Of a DNA stretch of 64,000 bases, positions 36,352-45,372 are shown piece by piece. Location of the stretch: the NCBI RefSeq assembly GCF_009720725.1, contig NZ_WNKT01000018.1, positions 1 through 64,000 of the forward strand, read 5' to 3'. Position 1 is the stretch's first letter. Every line of letters begins with the position of its first letter. Made by a program: the position numbers and the translations under genes. Under the pieces are notes generated by a model that was not told the DNA's origin, did no database searches, and saw nothing but the letters and a program-made list of their open reading frames with translations. Origin of the DNA: Allochromatium palmeri (GTDB lineage Bacteria; Pseudomonadota; Gammaproteobacteria; Chromatiales; Chromatiaceae).

Positions 36352-37956
36352 ATGACCAACGAACAGGTCGAGCCGCTGGGCGTCGAGCCAGCCGAGGTCG
36401 TGCCAGCGCGTCCAGCCGGCGAATCCGGACCGGGGGACGCCGGACATGAGGGCGATATCCATCAATTCGTGATCTTCGTCTGCGGCAGCGAGGTGTTCGC
36501 CGTCGACATGGCGCCGGTGCAGGAGATCATCCGCGTGCCGGAGGTGGTGCGGGTGCCGCTGGCGCCGGCCACCCTGGAGGGGCTGGCCAATCTGCGCGGC
36601 AAGGTACTGCCGATCATCAGTCTGCGCCGTCTGTTCGGCTTCCCCAAGCGCGAGGACGATGATTCCACACGCGCCCTGGTCATCGACCTGGGCCAGCCGC
36701 TCGGTTTCGTCGTCGACCGCGTCAGCAGCGTGGTCGGCGTGGAGCCGGGGCGCATCGAGGACGTCGGCTCACTGACCACCACGGTCAAGACCGAGCTGCT
36801 GGCCGGTCTGCTCAAGGAGGTCGGCGGCTTTCCGATGGTCATGGTGCTCGACTTCGAGCGCCTCATAGGCAACGAGTTCGCCGCCATCGCCCAGTTGGCG
36901 CGATCCACGGCCACCGGTGCGCTCGGCGGCCTGGACCCTGAGGACGCCGCCGATGACGAGGAAGCCGGCAGCGATGAACTGCAACTGGTGAGCTTCGAGG
37001 TCGCCGAGCAGGAATACGCCATCGCGATCGAGAACGTACAGGAGATCGTGCAGTTCCCCGAGCAGGTGGTGCGGGTGCCGCGCTCCGAGGCCCATGTGCT
37101 GGGCGTCATGACGCTGCGCAACCGATTGCTGCCGCTGGTCTCGCTGCGCTGTCTGTTCGATCTGGACGCGCGCGAGGCCGACGAGCGCAGTCGCATTCTG
37201 GTCATCCGGCTCGGTGACATGTCCGTCGGACTGGTGGTCGACAGCGTCAACGAGGTACTGCGCGTGCCCAAGTCGTCGGTCGACGCCATGCCTAAGCTGC
37301 TGGCGCGTCACGGCGACCTGTCCGATATCGCCGAAATCTGCCGCCTGGAAGAAGGCCAGCGGCTGGTCTCGATCATCTCGACCGACAATCTGTTCCGCCA
37401 TTCGACCATCCGGGAGGCCCTGAGCAACGTGGACCAACTGCGCGAAGACGAGCCGCTCGACGACGAGAACGATGTGAGCGACGAGGACAACGACGACGAG
37501 GAACAGGTGGTGGTGTTCCGGCTCGACAAGGAAGAATTCGGCGTGCCGATCGAGAGCGTGCAGGAGATCGTGCGCGTGCCCGAGGAGCTGACCCATGTGC
37601 CCAAGGCGCCCGCATTCGTCGAGGGCGTGATCAATCTGCGCGGTTCGGTGCTGCCGGTCATCGACCAGCGTCGGCGCCTCGGCATGGCTACGGTCGCACG
37701 CAACGACCGTCAGCGCATCATGGTGTTCCTGCTCGACGGGGTGCGCACCGGCTTCATCGTCGACTCGGTAGCCGAAGTGCTCAAGATCCCCAAAGCGGCT
37801 ATTGAGCGCTCGCCGCGGCTGTCGCTGGAGCAGGCGCGTCTGATCGCGCGCGTGGCCAATCTGGAACAGCAGAAGCGTATGATCCAGTTGATCGACACCT
37901 CACGCCTGATTGCCGAGGAGCAGCGCGAGGAACTGGCCGCGTTGGGAGAGGAATGA
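36352..37956 (+). CDS. cheW: Triple-domain CheW coupling protein
   Basis: The 534 aa protein has three CheW domains in series (~35-175, ~213-355, ~381-525). Each begins with a variant of QFVIFVCGSEVFAVDM and has the VPE/VRVP loop and the G-x-x-N-L-R-G-x-x-L-P motif. The domains are joined by acidic linkers (LDPEDAADDEEAGSDE; DDENDVSDEDNDDEE). CheW couples receptors to CheA; three linked copies give a multivalent scaffold. It is followed by cheB after a six-base gap. Confidence 0.93.
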   Translation: MTNEQVEPLGVEPAEVVPARPAGESGPGDAGHEGDIHQFVIFVCGSEVFAVDMAPVQEIIRVPEVVRVPLAPATLEGLANLRGKVLPIISLRRLFGFPKREDDDSTRALVIDLGQPLGFVVDRVSSVVGVEPGRIEDVGSLTTTVKTELLAGLLKEVGGFPMVMVLDFERLIGNEFAAIAQLARSTATGALGGLDPEDAADDEEAGSDELQLVSFEVAEQEYAIAIENVQEIVQFPEQVVRVPRSEAHVLGVMTLRNRLLPLVSLRCLFDLDAREADERSRILVIRLGDMSVGLVVDSVNEVLRVPKSSVDAMPKLLARHGDLSDIAEICRLEEGQRLVSIISTDNLFRHSTIREALSNVDQLREDEPLDDENDVSDEDNDDEEQVVVFRLDKEEFGVPIESVQEIVRVPEELTHVPKAPAFVEGVINLRGSVLPVIDQRRRLGMATVARNDRQRIMVFLLDGVRTGFIVDSVAEVLKIPKAAIERSPRLSLEQARLIARVANLEQQKRMIQLIDTSRLIAEEQREELAALGEE

Positions 37957-37962
37957 TTCGCC

Positions 37963-39021
37963 TTGATCAAGCTACTGATCGTCGATGACTCGGCGCTGAT
38001 GCGCCGTCAGCTCAACGCCATCTTCCAGGCCGAGGGCGACTTCGAGATCCGGCTCGCGCGCAACGGACGCGAGGCGGTCGAGGAGAATATCGCCTTCGAA
38101 CCGGATGTCATCACGCTCGATATCAACATGCCTGAGATGGACGGTCTGACCGCGCTCTCGCTGCTGATGGCCGAGCGTCCGGTGCCCGTGGTCATGGTCT
38201 CCTCACTCACCGACAAGGGGGCCATGGCCACGCTGGAGGCGCTCAATCTCGGGGCGGTGGATTACATCCCCAAGCCGGGCGGCACCATCTCACTGTCGAT
38301 GGCCGAGATCGAGGCCGAGGTCATCGCCAAGGTCCGCGCGGCGGCGCGGGCGCGGCTCAAAACCGCGCGCGGGCTGGCCGCGCGCATCCGCAACGTGGCG
38401 CCGTCGCGTCCAGCCGCGCGCCCGATCCGGCGCGCTGGAACGCAGCGCGATGGCGTGGTGCTGATCGGCGTCTCGACCGGCGGTCCGCGCACATTGGAAG
38501 ACATCCTGCCGCTGCTGCCGGCGGAGTTTCCCTGGCCGGTGCTGGTCGCGCAGCACATGCCGCCGAGCTTCACCCGGCCCTTCGCCGAGCGCATGAATGG
38601 GCTGTGTGCGCTCGAGGTCTCAGAGGTCAGCCGCCCCACGCCGGTGGAGCCGGGCCACATCTATATCGGCAAGGGCGGCGCCGACATGGTGCTGGCACGG
38701 CGTGTCGGCAAGCTCACCGCGCTGCCCCGGCCTGAGAACCCGTCGGTGCTCTGGCACCCCTCGGTCGAGCTGCTCGGACGCTCGGCCCTGGAACACTGTG
38801 ATCCGGCCAATGTCATCGCTGTGATGCTCACCGGCATGGGCTACGATGGCGCCGAGGCCTTTGCTGAACTGAAGAAACACGGCGCGCGGACCATTGCTGA
38901 GTCCGAGGAAACGGCAGTCGTGTTCGGGATGCCGGCCGAGCTGATCGAACGCGGCGGAGCCAATCTGGTGCTTCCGGCTGAGCGCATTGCCAATCAGCTT
39001 CAGATTTGGGTGGAGCGTTGA
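37963..39021 (+). CDS. cheB: Protein-glutamate methylesterase CheB
   Basis: The 352 aa receptor demethylase/deamidase has an N-terminal receiver with D53 (LDINMPEMDG) and a C-terminal esterase with the Ser-His-Asp triad: S171 (GVSTGGP), H198 (AQHMPP) and D295 (GMGYDGA). The linker (~125-160) is arginine-rich. The start is TTG at 37963, because the family N-terminus MIKLLIVDDSALMRR begins there; a nearby ATG is in another frame. Confidence 0.95.
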   Translation: MIKLLIVDDSALMRRQLNAIFQAEGDFEIRLARNGREAVEENIAFEPDVITLDINMPEMDGLTALSLLMAERPVPVVMVSSLTDKGAMATLEALNLGAVDYIPKPGGTISLSMAEIEAEVIAKVRAAARARLKTARGLAARIRNVAPSRPAARPIRRAGTQRDGVVLIGVSTGGPRTLEDILPLLPAEFPWPVLVAQHMPPSFTRPFAERMNGLCALEVSEVSRPTPVEPGHIYIGKGGADMVLARRVGKLTALPRPENPSVLWHPSVELLGRSALEHCDPANVIAVMLTGMGYDGAEAFAELKKHGARTIAESEETAVVFGMPAELIERGGANLVLPAERIANQLQIWVER

Positions 39022-39025
39022 GAGC

Positions 39026-39649
39026 ATGGGACTGAAAAAAGCGCATGACACACCGAGTGCGAGCGAGAACGAGCGGCGCCTGCCGCGCGACCTGCCGGGA
39101 CTGCTCGACGCGCTCGCCGATCCTGATCCCATGGCGCGACGCTGGGCGGCGCGCGATCTGGCGCCATATCCCGAAGCCTCGCACGCGCTGGTCGAACGCC
39201 TGAGCATCGAGACCGAGCCGAGCGTGACCGAGGTGATCCTGACCAGCCTCACCCTGATCGGTGACGAGGTCGCGGTCGCGGGTCTGACCGAATGTCTGCG
39301 CAGTGAGGATGCCATGCTGCGCAATTCGGCCATCGAAGCGATGAAGCAGCTCCCCGATGAGGTCGCGCCCTGGATGGGGCGGCTGCTCGAAGACCCCGAC
39401 CCGGATGTACGCATCTTTGCTGTCGATGTACTCGAATCCCTGCGTCACCCCAAGGTCGAGGACTGGCTGATCCGCGTCATCACCCAGGATGCCCATATCA
39501 ACGTCTGCGCCACAGCCGTCGATCTGCTCGGCGAGGTCGGCTCTGAACGTGCCAAGCCCGCACTGTTCGCGCTCAAGCAGCGGTTCGCCGAGGAACCCTA
39601 CATCCAATTCGCCGCCGACCTGGCGCTCAAACGGATCGACACTGACTGA
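39026..39649 (+). CDS. HEAT-repeat protein in the che operon
   Basis: The 207 aa helical protein has about five HEAT-like repeats of ~31 residues (ALADPDPMARRWAARDLAPY, CLRSEDAMLRNSAIEAMKQL, LLEDPDPDVRIFAVDVLESL and so on). It should form a small solenoid for protein binding. It lies between cheB and cheR with gaps of only 4-7 bases, so it is a fixed operon member, perhaps an adaptor for the receptor-modifying enzymes. The start at 39026 fits the spacing after cheB. Confidence 0.85.
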   Translation: MGLKKAHDTPSASENERRLPRDLPGLLDALADPDPMARRWAARDLAPYPEASHALVERLSIETEPSVTEVILTSLTLIGDEVAVAGLTECLRSEDAMLRNSAIEAMKQLPDEVAPWMGRLLEDPDPDVRIFAVDVLESLRHPKVEDWLIRVITQDAHINVCATAVDLLGEVGSERAKPALFALKQRFAEEPYIQFAADLALKRIDTD

Positions 39650-39656
39650 AGCCACT

Positions 39657-40505
39657 ATGAACGATCCGTGCCAGATCAGCGACGAGGATTTCCAGAAATT
39701 CCGCGAATTCTTCTATCGCAAGACCGGCATCCTGTTCGAGGACAGCAAGCGCTATTTTGTCGACAAGCGGCTGCTCGAACGCATGGAGGCCACCGGCAGC
39801 GAGAGTTTCCGCGCCTATTTCACCATGCTGCGTTTCCAGGCTTCAGGCACGGAACTCCAGGCCCTCATCAATGTGATGACGGTCAACGAGACCTACTTCT
39901 TCCGCGAGGAGTATCAGTTCGAGTGCCTGGTCAACTCGCTGCTGGAGGAACTGGTGGCACGGCGCACGGACACAGCGACCCCGATCCGCATCTGGTCGGT
40001 GCCCTCCTCCTCGGGCGAGGAACCATACGGCATCGCCATCTATCTGCTCGAACACTGGCCACACATCAACAGGCTCGATGTCGAGATCATCTCCTCGGAC
40101 ATCGATACCGACATCCTGACCCAGGCGCGGCGCGGACTCTACAGCCCGCGCGCCGTGCAGCATCTGCCGCCGAACCTGCTGAAGAAGTATTTCAAGCGGG
40201 TCGGCGAACTCTATCAGGTCGATGACAACCTGCGCGAGGCCGTGCAGTTCACCCGCGCTAATGTCACGGATCCCACCGACATGCGGCTGCACCGCCATAT
40301 CGATGTCATCTTCTGCCGCAATCTGCTGATCTATTTCGACGATCTCTCGCGCAAGCGCACGGCCGAGTCCTTCTATGACGCGCTCAATCCGGGCGGTTTC
40401 ATCTGTCTCGGTCATTCGGAATCGATGAGTCGGATCTCGTCGCTGTTTCGGGTACGCAAGTTCCCCGAGGCCATCGTCTATCAAAAGCCGTGGGAGGCAC
40501 GATGA
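39657..40505 (+). CDS. cheR: Chemotaxis protein methyltransferase CheR
   Basis: The 282 aa SAM-dependent enzyme methylates receptor glutamates. The N-terminal helical domain DEDFQKFREFFYRKTGI is followed by NVMTVNETYFFRE, the SAM-site region WSVPSSSGEEPYGIAI (S-S-G-E-E-P-Y-x-I), SSDIDTDIL, and VIFCRNLLIYFD. All core motifs are present. The ATG at 39657 fits the family start; the open frame upstream overlaps the HEAT gene. The next gene overlaps its stop by ATGA. Confidence 0.95.
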   Translation: MNDPCQISDEDFQKFREFFYRKTGILFEDSKRYFVDKRLLERMEATGSESFRAYFTMLRFQASGTELQALINVMTVNETYFFREEYQFECLVNSLLEELVARRTDTATPIRIWSVPSSSGEEPYGIAIYLLEHWPHINRLDVEIISSDIDTDILTQARRGLYSPRAVQHLPPNLLKKYFKRVGELYQVDDNLREAVQFTRANVTDPTDMRLHRHIDVIFCRNLLIYFDDLSRKRTAESFYDALNPGGFICLGHSESMSRISSLFRVRKFPEAIVYQKPWEAR

Positions 40506-40873
40506 AACGGATTCTAGTCATCGATGATGCGGCCACGGTACGGCTCTATCACCGTGGCATCCTGGAGTCGGCCGGTTTTGAGGTCAGCGAGGCCGTCAAT
40601 GGACTGGAGGCCCTGGAGCGTCTCGCCGAGGGGCCCTTCGATCTCTATCTGGTTGATATCAACATGCCCAAGCTCGACGGGTATGGCTTTCTGCGCGAGC
40701 TGCGCGCTAAGGACATTCCGCAGGGACCGGCGATCATGGTCTCGACCGAGGCCGAGGACAATGATCAGCGTCGCGCCTATGCCAGTGGGGCCAATATTTA
40801 TCTGATCAAACCAGTCAAGCCGGCGCGGTTGCTGGCGCACGTCCTGACCCTGCTCGGCGAGAGTCACTCATGA
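40502..40873 (+). CDS. Single-domain response regulator (CheY-like)
   Basis: The 123 aa receiver MKRILVIDDAATVRLYHRG has D52 in LVDINMPKLDG, S/T and K switch residues (MVSTEAED, LIKPVK). It overlaps both cheR (ATGA) and cheA (ATGA at 40870-40873), so it is tightly coupled to the kinase. A second CheY-like gene follows cheA; one may be the motor or output messenger and the other a phosphate sink. Confidence 0.92.
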   Translation: MKRILVIDDAATVRLYHRGILESAGFEVSEAVNGLEALERLAEGPFDLYLVDINMPKLDGYGFLRELRAKDIPQGPAIMVSTEAEDNDQRRAYASGANIYLIKPVKPARLLAHVLTLLGESHS

Positions 40874-43317
40874 ACCCCTTGCTGAACCAGTTCCTGACCG
40901 AGGGGCGTGATTTCCTCGAAGCCATCGGCGCCAAGCTGCTCGAACTCGAACGCGCGCCCGAGCAGGGGGCCCTGATCGATGACCTGTTCCGGCTGGTGCA
41001 CACGCTCAAGGGCAACTCGGGGCTGTTCGACATCCCCGAGATGACGCGCGTGCTGCATGCCGCCGAGGATCTGATGGACGCGGTGCGCGACGGTCGGGTG
41101 GCGTTCAGCCGTGAGCTGGCCGATCAGTTGCTGGAGGCGATGGACTTCGTCTCGCTCCTGATCGACGAGATTGCCGAGGCAAGCACCGACGGTCAGCCGC
41201 CGAGCACCAGCCACCATGCCAAGGATGCCGTGCGGCTCGGCGCGGCGCTGCGCGAACTGATGCCTGAGCACCCCCAGACGCCCGCCGTCAGCGATGCGCC
41301 CGATGCCGCGTCAGTGTCAGCCGGCACCGAGTCGGGTTCGAGGCCTGAAACAGACGACCTACTGGATAATCTTCCCGAATCCGTGCGGCACGACATCCAG
41401 GATCGTCTCGCGGCGGGCGAACCGCTGTGCTGGCTGCGCTATCGCCCTGAGGAGGAGTGTTTCTTCAAGGGCGAGGATCCGTTCTTTCAGATCGCCCAGC
41501 TTCCAGAACCGCTCTGGCGGCGCCTTGGTGCACGCGAGGACTGGCCGCCGCTGCCCGAACTCGATGCCTATCGCTGTGTGCTGGAGTTCGAACTGATCCT
41601 GAGTGTGGAGGCCGAGACACTCGTCGAGCACTTTCGCTATGTCCCGGATCAGGTCGAGATCCGATCCTTGTCAGCGGCGATGCCGGATCCTGCCGCCAGC
41701 GCCTCATCGAGCGAATCCCAGTCGGAGTCCGAACCCTCGTCATGGGCCGGACTCAGCCCCGAAGCGCGTGAATCCATCTGTCTGACGCTGGAGGCGCAAC
41801 GCGAGATCCTGGTCCTGAGCGACAACCCGTCCTGGCTCGGCGGACGACTGCGCGCGGTGGGAGCGACCCTGGCGGCGCTCCTGACCAGTCTCGGCCGCGA
41901 CCCGGCGGCGACTGGATTGGAGACGGCGCTGGAGGCGGCGCTCGCGACTGATTCGGGTACCTATCTGCTGCGCTGGCTCGATCATCAGACCTGGCCCGCG
42001 TCCAAACCTGCCGCCCCGGAACCGATCGCCGAAACTGTCCGCGAGGCGATCATGGCGCCGACGGCGACGGATTCGTCACCCGCGACCAAGACCGCAGACG
42101 AGCCGGTCAAGTTCGGTCGCCGCGCCGACGACCAGCTCGCCACCGTGCGCACGCTCAAGGTCGATCAGACCAAGATCGACCGGCTGATGAACCTGATCGG
42201 TGAGATGGTGGTCGCCAAGAACGCCCTGCCCTATCTGGCCGCGCGTGCCGAGGAACGCTATGGCGTGCGTGAACTGGCCCGCGAGATCAAGACTCAGTAC
42301 AGCGTCATCAACCGCATTGCCGAGGAGATGCAGGACGCCATCATGCAGGTCCGGATGCTGCCGGTGTCCTTCGTCTTCCAGCGCTTCCCGCGTCTGGTGC
42401 GCGACGTCGCGCACAAGCTCGGCAAGGACGTCCGGCTGGTCATGGAGGGTGAGTCGACCGAGGCCGACAAGAACATCATCGAGGCACTGGCCGATCCGCT
42501 CATTCATCTGGTGCGCAACAGTCTCGATCATGGCCTGGAGTCGCCCGAGCAGCGACGCGCCGCCGGCAAGCCACCCGAGGGTCGTTTGACCATCAGCGCG
42601 CGTCAGGAGTCCGACCGCGTCCTGATCGAAATCACCGACGATGGACGCGGCATCGACCCGGATGTGATCCGGCGCAAAGCCTACGAAAAGAAGATCATCG
42701 ACGAAACCACACTCGAACGTCTGAGCGATCAGGAGGCGATCAATCTGATCTTCGCCGCCGGGTTCTCGACCGCCGAGCAGGTCACCGACCTCTCTGGGCG
42801 CGGCGTCGGCATGGACGTGGTGCGCAATGCCATCGCGCGCGTCCATGGCTCGATCGATCTGCGCAGCCGTGTCGGCGAAGGCACGCACCTGCGTCTGTCG
42901 CTGCCGCTGTCGATGGCCGTGACCAATGTCATGATCATCGAATCGGCCGGACAGCGCTTCGGCGTGCCCATGGATGCCGTGGCCGAGACGGTGCGGGTGG
43001 CGCGGCGCGACATTCGCGTCATCAAGAAGCGTCTGACCACAGTCCTGCGCGGGCGGCTGGTGCCCCTGGTGGCGCTCAATGATCTCTTGGCGCTCGATAC
43101 CCCCCAGATCGCCAACGACGACGATGAGCTGGCGGTGCTCGTGGTGCGCATCGAGAAGGAATACTTGGGTATCATCGTGGATGACTGCCGTGAGACGATC
43201 GATATCATCCTCAAGCCGCTGGCGGGCTTTCTCGGCGATCTCACCGGGTATTCCGGTTCGGCGCTGCTCGGGGATGGCTCGGTGCTCCTGATCCTCAATC
43301 CACGCGAATTGCTCTGA
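40870..43317 (+). CDS. cheA: Chemotaxis histidine kinase CheA
   Basis: The 815 aa kinase has an Hpt domain with H44 (VHTLKGNSGLF), a long variable middle (~110-405) including an extra conserved block DLLDNLPESVRHDIQDRL, a dimerisation helix pair (VDQTKIDRLMNLIGEMVVAKN), the ATPase with N-box VRNSLDHGLE, DDGRGID and GRGVGMDVV, and a C-terminal CheW-like domain. It lacks a C-terminal receiver. It phosphorylates the neighbouring receivers and CheB. The middle region is longer than in E. coli and serine/proline-rich. Confidence 0.95.
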   Translation: MNPLLNQFLTEGRDFLEAIGAKLLELERAPEQGALIDDLFRLVHTLKGNSGLFDIPEMTRVLHAAEDLMDAVRDGRVAFSRELADQLLEAMDFVSLLIDEIAEASTDGQPPSTSHHAKDAVRLGAALRELMPEHPQTPAVSDAPDAASVSAGTESGSRPETDDLLDNLPESVRHDIQDRLAAGEPLCWLRYRPEEECFFKGEDPFFQIAQLPEPLWRRLGAREDWPPLPELDAYRCVLEFELILSVEAETLVEHFRYVPDQVEIRSLSAAMPDPAASASSSESQSESEPSSWAGLSPEARESICLTLEAQREILVLSDNPSWLGGRLRAVGATLAALLTSLGRDPAATGLETALEAALATDSGTYLLRWLDHQTWPASKPAAPEPIAETVREAIMAPTATDSSPATKTADEPVKFGRRADDQLATVRTLKVDQTKIDRLMNLIGEMVVAKNALPYLAARAEERYGVRELAREIKTQYSVINRIAEEMQDAIMQVRMLPVSFVFQRFPRLVRDVAHKLGKDVRLVMEGESTEADKNIIEALADPLIHLVRNSLDHGLESPEQRRAAGKPPEGRLTISARQESDRVLIEITDDGRGIDPDVIRRKAYEKKIIDETTLERLSDQEAINLIFAAGFSTAEQVTDLSGRGVGMDVVRNAIARVHGSIDLRSRVGEGTHLRLSLPLSMAVTNVMIIESAGQRFGVPMDAVAETVRVARRDIRVIKKRLTTVLRGRLVPLVALNDLLALDTPQIANDDDELAVLVVRIEKEYLGIIVDDCRETIDIILKPLAGFLGDLTGYSGSALLGDGSVLLILNPRELL

Positions 43318-43333
43318 CCGGGAGGACCGTTCG

Positions 43334-43606
43334 ATGCCGATCGACGTCAGTGACAGCGTGTTGGTGGCCCGGGAGCTGCTCAGCGTCGAGGACGCCGAGA
43401 GTGTGCTCGACTGGCTGATCCAGCATCCGCACGGCCAGATCGATCTGGCTGACTGTAACCATGTGCACGCCGCCAATTTCCAGGTACTGATGGCGGCCCG
43501 ACCCAAGATTGCTGCCTGGCCACAGCGCGAGACACTCGCCGACTGGCTGCGGGCGGCATTGATTCAGGAAGACACGATCCATGTCCAAGACGATTCTGGT
43601 AGTTGA
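43334..43606 (+). CDS. Small STAS-like protein in the che operon
   Basis: The 90 aa protein has a STAS-like pattern: GQIDLADCNHVHAANFQVLMAARPKIAAWP, with the loop and helix of the anti-sigma-antagonist fold, but no clear phosphorylatable serine in the usual place. It begins 16 bases after cheA with GGGAGGA upstream and overlaps the following cheY gene by 26 bases. It may be an adaptor or array component. STAS assignment is from pattern only. Confidence 0.7.
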   Translation: MPIDVSDSVLVARELLSVEDAESVLDWLIQHPHGQIDLADCNHVHAANFQVLMAARPKIAAWPQRETLADWLRAALIQEDTIHVQDDSGS

Positions 43607-43955
43607 TGATTCGGCCACGATGGTGATGAGCCTCAAAGCCAGCCTGGAAATGGCCGGCTTCAAGGTCGAAACCGCCGGCGATGGCGTGCAGGCACTCAGC
43701 AAGCTCAAGTCTGGTATCAAGCCCGATCTCATCATCACCGACATCAACATGCCGAACATGGGCGGAATGGACTTCATCCGTAACGCGCGCACGCTGCCGG
43801 GGCTGCGCTTCACGCCCATCCTGGCCCTGACCACCGAGAGCCAGCAGACCAAGCGCGACGAGGCCAAGAAGATCGGCGCCACCGGCTGGCTGGTCAAGCC
43901 GGTGGGCGGCACCGATCTGGTCAAGGTCATCAAGCAAGTGCTGCCGGGCGCCTGA
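43581..43955 (+). CDS. cheY: Chemotaxis response regulator CheY
   Basis: The 124 aa receiver [20 protein letters not shown] has D54 in [20 protein letters not shown] in LALTTES and K in WLVKPVGG. This is the form usually found directly beside cheA. It overlaps the STAS-like gene and is followed 13 bases later by a membrane MCP. It is the likely diffusible output of this cluster. Confidence 0.93.
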   Translation: MSKTILVVDDSATMVMSLKASLEMAGFKVETAGDGVQALSKLKSGIKPDLIITDINMPNMGGMDFIRNARTLPGLRFTPILALTTESQQTKRDEAKKIGATGWLVKPVGGTDLVKVIKQVLPGA

Positions 43956-43968
43956 GGAGCGCGTCTCG

Positions 43969-45240
43969 ATGCCCTTCGTCAAACCGCGTCATTCACTGAT
44001 CGAGGCAACCCTGGCCCAGTCGCGGGCGCTGCGCCGTGTCATGGCCGCCCTGACCCTGGTCGGCACCCTGGTGCTCTCGATCCTGGTCTATCAGACCGAC
44101 GACTGGATCGCTTTCAACGCCGCTCAGCAGGGTATCGACGAAGGACTGCTGAAGGCACTGCTGGTCGGCAGTACCCTGCTGCTGACCAACTTTCTGGTCG
44201 GCTGGTTCGTGTTCAGGTTCAACTTCCGCACCACCGGCGCCATGAGTCAGGCACTCGACAGCTTCGATGCCACACTCAAGCACAACGAGCAGATGAATCA
44301 GGCTGGCCGCGCCGCGCTCTTGCAGACGGCCGTGCTCGATCAGGCCTTCGACGAACGTCTCAGCGAAGCCGTGCACGACAGTGAGACCTCGGCGCTCGAT
44401 GTCATCGAGCGCGCGACCCAGCTGAACGGGGCGGCGGGCACGCTGCTCGATTATCTGCATCACTCCAATATGGATGCCAACACCATGGAGCAGGACATCT
44501 CCCATGGCGTCGACGACATCAGTGAGATCGCGCGCTTCGTCCAGGAGCTGCCAGCCAAGATCCGCCACGACATGGCCGCTATCCAGACCGTCGTCCAGGA
44601 CATCAGCCAGCTCGAAGGTCTGGCGACCTCGATCAAGGACATCAGCAAGCAGACCAATCTGCTGGCGCTCAATGCCGCGATCGAGGCCGCGCGCGCCGGC
44701 GAGGCCGGACGCGGCTTTGCGGTGGTCGCCGGCGAAGTGCGCACGCTGGCCACCCGTGCCGCGACCGCCGCCGACACCATCGAGGCTGGACTCAACAAAG
44801 CCCTGGGCGCAGCCGAGCGCAGTATGCAGCTCAATTTTCTCAGCGATTCGGACCAGCAGCTCGAACAGGCCACCGATGTAGTCGCCTCGGTGCATCGTCT
44901 GCGCGATAACTACGAGGACATGCGTCAGTTCTACAAGACGCTGTTCTCGGTCGTCACCCAGCACAACACCAGTCTGGCCGAGCAGATCGCCGACATGCTC
45001 GGGATCCTGCAATATCAGGACGTGATCGGGCAGCGTCTCACCCGGCTCCAGGCCGCGCTGCGTCAGCGCGCCGCGCTGCTGATCACGGCCGGAGAACCCT
45101 CGGACAGCCTGTTGCATCTGGCCGAAGCCCTGAGTCAGTTGCACGTCGACTATCTGGAAGACGAGTCGCGGCACGCGCGCCCGGCTATCGGCGAGGCCGG
45201 GACGACCAGTGCCGGACCGCCCAGCATCGAGCTGTTTTGA
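43969..45240 (+). CDS. Membrane chemoreceptor with C-terminal CheZ-like motif
   Basis: The 423 aa protein has two membrane helices (~22-40 and ~62-85) with a short periplasmic loop, so no classical ligand domain. The signalling tip is [18 protein letters not shown] with [13 protein letters not shown] (~225-258). The C-terminal helix contains [15 protein letters not shown] with D351 and Q355. This D-x3-Q spacing is that of the CheZ phosphatase active site (QD-LTGQ). It may therefore act as a receptor with built-in phosphatase for the adjacent CheY. It closes the che operon. Confidence 0.88.
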   Translation: MPFVKPRHSLIEATLAQSRALRRVMAALTLVGTLVLSILVYQTDDWIAFNAAQQGIDEGLLKALLVGSTLLLTNFLVGWFVFRFNFRTTGAMSQALDSFDATLKHNEQMNQAGRAALLQTAVLDQAFDERLSEAVHDSETSALDVIERATQLNGAAGTLLDYLHHSNMDANTMEQDISHGVDDISEIARFVQELPAKIRHDMAAIQTVVQDISQLEGLATSIKDISKQTNLLALNAAIEAARAGEAGRGFAVVAGEVRTLATRAATAADTIEAGLNKALGAAERSMQLNFLSDSDQQLEQATDVVASVHRLRDNYEDMRQFYKTLFSVVTQHNTSLAEQIADMLGILQYQDVIGQRLTRLQAALRQRAALLITAGEPSDSLLHLAEALSQLHVDYLEDESRHARPAIGEAGTTSAGPPSIELF

Positions 45241-45267
45241 TCGCCGTCGCCTGGACGCTGGCGGCGA
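45241..45267 (+). terminator. Hairpin after the che operon
   Basis: TCGCCGTCG (45241-45249) pairs with TGGCGGCGA (45259-45267) with two G-U pairs and a 9-base loop, directly after the MCP stop codon. No T-tract follows, so termination is uncertain. Confidence 0.35.
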
Positions 45268-45372
45268 ATACGGATGCACGCACAATGCTCTAACATGACC
45301 GCCATGTAAGCGGTGAAACGCGCGACTTGGCCCGAGCGACTCGATCGCTCCGGCAAGGGATACAGCCTACTG

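Noticed and set aside
37953-37962. ATG just before cheB as its start
   Set aside because: It lies in a different frame from the CheB protein; the TTG at 37963 is in frame and matches the family start.
42076-43506. 476-codon open frame on the minus strand
   Set aside because: Antisense to cheA; a histidine- and aspartate-rich shadow produced by the codon bias of the real gene, with no domain pattern.
43993-45285. 430-codon open frame on the minus strand
   Set aside because: Antisense to the membrane MCP; no recognisable protein features.
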